This document shows, piece by piece, positions 57,495 to 64,000 of a DNA stretch of 64,000 nucleotides (position 1 is the stretch's first letter; each line of letters starts with the position of its first letter). The notes beneath the pieces were generated by a model. That model was not told where the DNA came from. It saw nothing but the letters and a program-made list of their open reading frames with translations, and did no database searches. The DNA is from Climacium dendroides (Eukaryota > Streptophyta > Bryopsida > Hypnales > Climaciaceae). Made by a program: the position numbers and the translations under genes. The DNA is taken from contig OX467088.1 in the NCBI GenBank assembly GCA_950106755.1, positions 3,766,001-3,830,000 on the forward strand, in the 5' to 3' direction.

Positions 57495-58848
57495 TCACAA
57501 GAGATCGTCATAAGCTACGATCGCTCTTCCTCTGTAATCGTTCATGGCTTCCATTGCAGAGGTCTTGTCCGTAGATGCGAGCACCGCATTGGCCTTGGCG
57601 GCTGCTGCAGCTGTGGCAGCAGCCAACACAGACGGCTTCACTACACCTTTGCGTGACCTGTGACCATGTAACAAGTCCTTCCCAGGAGATACAACAAAGC
57701 CTCCGATTCCCTTCTTCCATTCTGGGAGAGAACCAAGTGCCCATGACACGTAAACCTGCACAGACAATGAAACTATTCAAGCCTCGGGACAGAAAGGGCA
57801 CAGAACCTTGTGACAGGAATGAAGACTGAAAACAGTCGAGAAAATAAAGAGTATGTCCGAGAAGTTACTATCAGATGACACCCAGTAAAAGAGATGCTGT
57901 CAGCGAAACTTCCATGTCACTGTTGGCCTCCCATGAATCAGACTAGCATTGATGTGCAAGGCTGGGATTAAGAAGGCCACTAACTATAAATGAATGCGAA
58001 TTGGTAGTAGAAAGAAGCAGGCCAATATCTGTAAAGTCACTATCAGATGACACCCAGTAAAGAGAGATGCTGTCAGCGAAACTTCCAATTAACTCTAAGC
58101 CTCCCATGAATCAGACGAGCATTAATGTGCAAGGCTGGGATTAAAAAGAGGCCTCCTAGAATCCATACCCGTAAAGCGAGATGTTCTCAAAGACAATCTT
58201 GAAACAATAGTATCCAGTTTCCAAGAAGCCTGTCAAAGAATCTGCCGAAATCTGACGTCATAACCAAACCCTAAACCCTAAGCCCTCACATCTCCAGTCA
58301 AAGTGCACCCAAAACGCCCATTGAAAAAGCAAAACCCTCACCTGCTTGCCGTTGATCAACTCAATGCCATCGGGATTTTGCCCTGTAGCAATGGCCCTCT
58401 CCGCAGCCTCCCTCTTTTCAAAAGTCACAAACCCGTAGCAGTGATTCTCTTTAATTTTCGAGGTCACGACACTTCCAAACTTGCCGAACAAGCCCGTGAG
58501 CTGCTCCGCCGTGGTGTCGGGATCCAAGTCCCCAACGAAGATCGTGCTGGCCTGCTTCGCCTTCTCCTCGATCCGCTTCTTCTTCCGGTCAGCGCTGGCC
58601 AGGCTGTCATAACTGGAGCTCGGGTTGTTTCCACGCTCCCTCGACTCCCGATTCCGACTCCCTCCACGATGTTGATGCCCACGTCTGGGCTCCCTCTCGC
58701 GCGCGCGCCTCCACTCCCTGTCGCCGCCGTCCCTCTGCAGTCGCTCCGACTCGTCCCTGTCCCTGTCCCTGTCTCGCCGCTTCCTCTCTCCGTGCCCCGG
58801 CGCCTCTCGCTCCTCCACCACGACGTCTTGCCTCTCGTGACCCTCCAT
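57495..58848 (-). CDS. RNA-binding protein with one RRM and a basic RD-rich N-terminus
   Basis: Exon 1 is 58848-58342 and exon 2 is 57755-57495 (stop TAA/TAG class at the low end). The donor is AAGCAG|GTGAGG and the acceptor is GTGCAG|GTTTAC, both phase 0, giving 255 residues. The start is the ATG at 58848, since the codon two before it is GTG. Residues 20-75 are rich in R, D and E (RDRDRDRDE and similar), as in splicing-related proteins. The RRM is at about 101-175, with RNP2 IFVGDL (103-108) and RNP1 NHCYGFVTF (135-143). The join falls in the last beta strand (INGKQ|VYVSWA), so the intron splits the RRM cleanly. Residues 210-230 are Ala-rich; the end is RGRAIVAYDDLL. It should bind RNA in the nucleus, probably in pre-mRNA processing (inference). 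I cannot name the subfamily. Confidence 0.85.
57864..58150. repeat. Duplicated block inside the RRM gene intron
   Basis: Direct repeats at about 57864-57976 and 58037-58148 share ACTATCAGATGACACCCAGT, GATGCTGTCAGCGAAACTTC and GTGCAAGGCTGGGATTAA, and are separated by about 60 bp. The intron is 586 bp. Confidence 0.85.
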
Positions 58849-58908
58849 TGTCACAAAACACAGAAAATGGACAAAGATCTGAGCTCAGACGACGGAAGGC
58901 CTGCAAGC

Positions 58909-58916
58909 TAGGGTTT
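58909..58916 (-). promoter_or_regulatory. Telo-box in the RRM gene leader
   Basis: AAACCCTA on the coding strand, 61 bp upstream of the ATG. Further CCCTAA-type motifs (AACCCTAAACCCTAA, plus strand) lie in the intron at about 58263-58280. Telo-boxes are known upstream of plant genes for translation and RNA processing. Function here is inference. Confidence 0.4.
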
Positions 58917-59184
58917 GCGGCGGACTCAAGTTCTATGAGATGGGGGCATTATAAGTAGGCAATTGAAGGGTTGGCCTCGGTGGTGGCGATGGCGGCGATG
59001 TGAGCGAGGCGGCCAGGGTTCCACTGGCACACTTCTCCGACAGGGTTACCGTTGGCGGACTTTCCAGGACTGACGAAAAGACGACCCTCCCTGTCATTCA
59101 AACTTTTGACCTAATCTCCAGGACCGCTTTTAAAAAAATAGAAAAGAAAGGATTTTGCAAGTTGTAAAGGATTATTGGTAGCAC

Positions 59185-59634
59185 TAAGGTAAAGCAGCCC
59201 ATTGCGGTCACCTAGGAAATGACCCATTGTGGCTTTTCTTCAATATGTGAGATGTGGGTCACAATGCATGTCTTACATAACAGTAATGAAGTGAACAGTG
59301 ACCTCATTAAAAACTTCTAACTTTTTTGTGTGAAATTCATTGTAAAAATTGACTTTTCAGGCTTTCTGTGATAGAAAATATTGTGACTGCAAGATGCTTA
59401 AGTAGTAAGATGAGCATTATAGATTCAGATTTTGTTGGTTATGGGGTAGTCTACAAACTCTTTTGGGCTGAACACTTCAAAAATTTCTAGCAAATTCATA
59501 CTTTGTCAAAAAAATATAATTTCAATTGCACTTGCTGTTTCTCACACTTGTACTAATGTGGGGAAAAAATTGAAAAATTTCAGCAAGATGGTGTCAAATT
59601 CCTCATTCTGACCACAATGGGCTATTTTACCTTA
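59185..59634. mobile_element. TA-flanked MITE, copy 4
   Basis: 450 bp. Starts TAAGGTAAAGCAGCCCATTG and ends GGGCTATTTTACCTTA. It appears closely similar to copy 1 (21326-21789) throughout. It sits about 340 bp upstream of the RRM gene start. Confidence 0.85.
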
Positions 59635-61533
59635 TAAGGTACGAGGCTCTGTAATTGCACATATAAGGAAAAAGAGGCGTCTGCTGGAAAATCTATGCAA
59701 CTAATCATCATCACAAAGTTCAGATCCTATGGTTTGTCAACAATTATCATGTGGTTATTGTTGTTTCATGGGTTCACATGTTACTTACAATTTATCACAT
59801 CATTACAATGCATTATTTGGCATTCTAACGATGACATTACTTGCAACTGCATCATAATGATGCAATAAATTGTAATTAACATGTGAACCCATGAAACAAC
59901 GATAACCACATGATAATTGGTAACAAACCGTAGGATTTAAACTTTCTAATGATGTCAATAATTTTGTGGTAGATGAAGAATTGATGAAGCACTGAATCCC
60001 CCATTTTTTCTTAAAATTTTTGGGAGGAGAATTGAAACTACTACTAAATTTTGACTTCATATCATGTAAAGCACTAGTCTTGCTTATAAATACAATACTC
60101 AGGAATCATAACATGTCTCATAATAGATAAATTTCAGCCAAAAGTAATTACAATGGTATTTTTTGTGGTCCCACAAAGTCTGAAATAAAAGTGACTTCAA
60201 TATGAAAAGCATCCAATGACAAGCATGTCAATCCTCGTAGCTAGAAAGCCTCTTGAGCCCTTGTTGTGCGTTACTATACTACTAAAACAAATTGTACATG
60301 AGTAAAAGTTGTCAGCATGCTTTCCATGCTAAGTTGCTTGCAAGTTCAAAATGTACATTGGAAGAAGTTCAAAATGGCGCACATTGCCATACATGTCGCA
60401 TAAGTACAATAGAAGACATTCATTTCGATATCCGTTGACACATAGCCATTGGCCAAACAACGTAGACAATTGGCCCTTCTTCCATCCCCACGCAGTCCAA
60501 TGCGATGCCCTCTTTATACTAAGGCATCTATTCTATTGATGAAGGTAGACAGTCTGTTGAATTCAAATTACAAACTGAAGGAGGAACCCCTACTTTAGGA
60601 CTACGCCTCTTCGTTGTTGCTTTCTTGCGCTATTACTCTCCTATGTCATTATTGTTGTTGCCGTTGTACTATTGTTGCCTTATTGTATTGTATCGCTGTT
60701 GCTGATGTGCTGCTACAAGGTACGTACTTTGTGATTTTTGCCTCCGCTTTTTTATTTCAATATATAGACCTATGTCTATTTTGTTGCTTGCATTATTCAT
60801 TTTGTAGAACTATAGGCTGCCATACATTTGGCTGAATGCCAAACCAAGGGTCTAATGCTCAATTGTGTGCAATAGGTGCTGTTGACGTGCCTACATAATG
60901 TGGACCTCAATATACCATACTAGGAGAAGCATATATATTATGTTTATAATACATCCAATTAGCACTACTACTTACTAGTTACTACAAAACAGAGGAAGGT
61001 GATAGATAAACTTCCTCTAAAGGAAATAAATGGTTGTAGTCCTCCCTGTCGTGTAAATAAAGATCGTAGCACACAACAAATTGAATGCCATAACTAACAC
61101 CAAATATGCAATCAAAAACTAAACAAAAAATGCATAACAAATATACCCTCAAAGAGAAACTATGGAATCTACACACACAAAGTCAAGCGACTCTCACTCC
61201 ACAAAGGAAGAATCAAAGAGTATAAATGGAAGAGAAGAAGTGAAGTTTTTATTAAATGATAATCCATCATCTCCAATCAAAGCACAACACACAACTCTCT
61301 CCAAAAACGCTCACAAAACTTGACTTGACAATGTCAAATCAAGAAGCTCTCTCCACCTGAACATTCAAATCCTAAGGTAGATGAACTGTAACATTTGAAT
61401 GAAACCCATCCAATAAGAAGAAGAACTCTCATAGGAGTCCATCTAACACTACAATCCGATGTAGAATGGCCCCAATATCACCTTACATGACATCCCCTAG
61501 CTTCTTCACTCGCCTCCTTACAATGGCCACCCT
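59635..61533. other. Gene-free DNA with a small inverted repeat
   Basis: Around 59750-59915 a sequence and its inverse pair: ATCATGTGGTTATTGTTGTTTCATGGG at 59746 against CCCATGAAACAACGATAACCACATGAT at 59888. This hairpin (about 170 bp) is a likely MITE fragment. ORFs to 61200 are short and AT-driven. Confidence 0.5.
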
Positions 61534-63425
61534 CTAGTTCCTTCTATAGACCTTTGGAATGACGCCACAATATGGAGCCTTATATCCAATGATGGGCACA
61601 TTCACTTTGATTATTGCATGGAGTTTCTCTCCTAGTTTCTCTCCTAGTTTCTCTCCTAGTACTTGGACGTTTTTGAGACTCCACAATTCCTTATGTTTTC
61701 TTTTTGATAAAACAAGTGCAACCCTAGCTTTCTTTGCTTCTAACTTCTTTCTTTTCTCCTCTGCTTTCAGCTCTTTCAATGCCTCCCTCTCTAACTATTT
61801 TCATTCTTATTGCTATGCAGGTTCTTCCTTTCTATTTGCAACCTCTTCAAACTATAGTACATGTTCCATTTGAGTCAGTAGAATAGACTTATGGTAATCA
61901 AACCGGGGTTCAATGGTCATTTTCAACTTTGTTGGTATCTTCACTATAGGAAGAGCCAACATGTCCAAAAAATCCTGTAGCATTCCACGAGATTCTTCAT
62001 CTTACTTCATCTTTTGTTCCACTTACTTCCTCACTGACATTGTCCTCTGCATGACCTTGGTTGCTTTCTCCGTCAAACTCTACATAATATTGTCGATTGT
62101 CTGATACATCAACAGGCACTTCAACATTAATCTCTTGTATCTCCCATTGTTCAAGTACAACTACTTCTTGTCCCACCTATAAGTTTGGTCTGCTAACTAC
62201 TATTTCTATTGTTGCACTTGCTTATTGATAAGCAAAGTTGAACCTCATTTTGTTGTCCATGGCAATACAATCAATTGGGTAGCAAGTTGGGTAGATGTCC
62301 GATGTCTTGAATCCTTTAATGATGTTGTGAAGGCTCAGGACTCTTTTCAAGGCAAGAAAAACCTATTGTGCGAGATCCTCCTTTGTTGACAAGTTTCCCT
62401 TGTGACTTAATGACCTAGGTACAAAATGCAAGTTTAAAAGGCTTGAAGCACGTCATGTCCAAAGGTTGCAATGCATGCAATGTGTGAGAAAGTAATGTCA
62501 ACAAGTCTAGACCTCTGGACATGGCTAGTTTGATAACATCCAAGGTGACATATAAGCCATGACCATCCAAAATCAGCAGGTGCTTGTTGGATGGTAATAT
62601 TCCATGGATGAAAATACTCCATGCAATGTTTCTACTGTATCCAAAAAGTGTTGCATGCAAGCTTCAAAGAGGTAGTTTGTCATTTAGGCCTATGGCTGCA
62701 TCGCTAGAATGGCATATGTTTCATCCATTTTGATCAAAAAAATTCGGGTCTTCCTTTTTCTTTTAAAAATGTAGAAATTTGGGAGACTATTACCTCTTGC
62801 ATTGCTGCAACATAAAACAAAGAGCCACTCACAATGGTCAAGGGTTACCATATGCACATGTTTGCTTTTTTTTTTGGCTATGATGTAACTGCATTTATCT
62901 TTTCCTACATGTGTGCCACTCTCGTCACAATTCCAAATGTAATGGACGTCGTATTAGTGAGTGTCATATAATTTTTGCAAGTTGTCATAGAAAGATTGAA
63001 TAGTTAATGGAAAAAGACTACGTGTGTATTTTTGGTCTAAGGCTTACAGCTTCCTCAAAGCTAATTTTGGGTGCCTTTGCCTAAAGCATTTCACCCAACC
63101 AGGCCCTAAAACTCTGTGTTCGAAAGGAGTCACTCTGGTTTGGTTTAGCATACCGACCTTCTCTTGCAATTGCACCATAGTTAGAGAAAATCCAAGGTTC
63201 TACATCTTTAAAAGGTAATTTACTAATTCATGTTCTTCTTCATTTGTTAAAACACCTCTCTTTCCTCTCTTTCTTTCTACTATGATTCCATAGACATGGC
63301 CTCTCAAACTAAAAAATTAAATCCCATTATCCCTAGCAACAATTCTAATGGTTTGGCCGTCATCAACATCAACAATGGCATGCTAAAATTGTTGATATGT
63401 CCAATTGCCATTTATTTTTACTCTC
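61534..63425 (-). pseudogene. pogo-like transposase (CENP-B/Tigger type), dead
   Basis: Minus-strand order fits a pogo transposase. An N-terminal psq-type helix-turn-helix (GNWTYQQF, TIRIVARDNG) lies near 63410-63340, then RGVLTNEEEHELVNYLL (about 63270-63220). The catalytic core has WNCDESG (about 62930), LLILDGHG (about 62570) and THALQPLDM (about 62470). The three acidic positions are D, D, D, as in pogo elements. Near 61779-61680 a basic stretch (KELKAEEKRKKLEAKKAR) ends with three GEKL repeats. In-frame stops (for example right after TYQQF) and shifts break it. Active pogo elements insert at TA. I found no clear terminal repeats, so the element limits are unknown. Confidence 0.8.
61629..61664. 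repeat. 12-bp minisatellite, three units
   Basis: Three tandem copies of TTTCTCTCCTAG, encoding the repeated GEKL in the C-terminal part of the pogo remnant. Confidence 0.9.
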
Positions 63426-64000
63426 TGTTTGGATCTTAAATGTTCTGCATGGGGTAGTTGCAGGTTAAGACTGTACTCTATACTCGTATATGCATCGGCG
63501 GCTACAAATGAAGCTAGGCAAAGTTTGTTGGTGCGCTTGCATGTCCTTGTCATAGAACCCCTTGGAGCTGCCTCGCTAGACTGCCACGTAAATTGTACCT
63601 GGTTTGTATGTTGGGCTTGTCCACTCCCTCTGTTGCTTAAACCAATACTTATTTTCCTTGGCATCTTTGGACCTTGTCCACATGAGTGGAGGTCAGGATT
63701 GTCATCACTTCCTTCCCATATATTTTTGTGAGCTTGCCTCACCTCCAATACGGTGGATTTGTCATTGTCTAGATGTCAAATTTTCTTGTGATGTGGCAGA
63801 CGAACTTCAATATGTAGCCCCACTACAATTCCATCATTATCGCTAAATTCTCCCATAATTGATGTCTATCATTGCACCGCCCTCTAACCTTCTTCAATGG
63901 TCTAGTTAAAGAGTGCATCGTTTTTGTTGTCCTCACTTTCATCAGCATCTTCGACATAGTCTAATAAACTGTTCTCCTAGCTTCAATTGTGTTCCTACAT
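63426..64000. other. Upstream flank of the pogo remnant
   Basis: A minus-strand ORF (63748-63383) reads into the transposase start, so part of this may be the protein's N-terminus or leader. Nothing else recognised before the window edge. Confidence 0.4.

Noticed and set aside
58303..58911. Plus-strand ORF of 202 codons
   Set aside because: Antisense of RRM exon 1; Leu/Pro-rich complement of the Arg/Asp codons.
2..64000. Possible viral, toxin, CRISPR or bacterial operon content
   Set aside because: No direct-repeat spacer arrays, no bacterial-type gene packing and no viral structural genes seen; the content is plant genes and transposons.

Overview
The window is nuclear DNA of a plant. Two genes (a Raf-like kinase and an RRM protein) and one large coiled-coil gene have GC-rich codons, U2-type GT/AG introns and plant-type motifs. 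The transposon families (Ty1-copia, CACTA, PIF/Harbinger, pogo, MULE and many MITEs) are also plant-like. Non-genic DNA is very AT-rich. This contrast and the gene sparseness fit a non-seed plant such as a bryophyte or lycophyte, but that is inference and I cannot name a species.

Layout. 1-3.3 kb holds an AT-rich three-exon coiled-coil gene on the minus strand (1320-3211). 5.0-6.4 kb has two TTAA-flanked elements. 9.08-14.6 kb holds an eight-exon minus-strand gene for a coiled-coil protein of about 1205 residues, followed by a GC-richer upstream zone to about 16 kb. 16-25.6 kb is gene-free: local tandem duplications, TTAA-flanked MITEs, a MULE-type MITE with an exact 9-bp target duplication, a CACTA hairpin, TA-flanked 0.46-kb MITEs and a 1.7-kb nested inverted-repeat element. 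25.6-34.6 kb carries broken PIF/Harbinger ORF1 and transposase copies with three TTAA-flanked elements between them. 35-41 kb is AT-rich with small MITEs. 41.87-43.06 kb is an intact minus-strand Raf-like kinase whose 3' end is reiterated in tandem downstream. 46.5-53.8 kb is a nest: a TTAA-type element split by a decayed copia element and by a non-autonomous CACTA element. 55.0-56.4 kb is a tandem array of an unknown repeat. 57.5-58.85 kb is a two-exon RRM protein gene (minus strand). 61.5-63.4 kb is a dead pogo-like transposase.

The four genes all lie on the minus strand but are far apart and show no functional linkage: a signalling kinase, an RNA-binding protein and two coiled-coil proteins of unknown role. 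Exon joins were worked out by hand from splice sites, reading phase and ORF continuity. For all three multi-exon genes the joined length is a multiple of three, which supports the models. No virus, toxin, CRISPR array, tRNA or rRNA was seen. The most unusual signal is the abundant family set with TTAA target sites and CCCTAAA-type termini, which looks piggyBac-like and would be unexpected in a plant.
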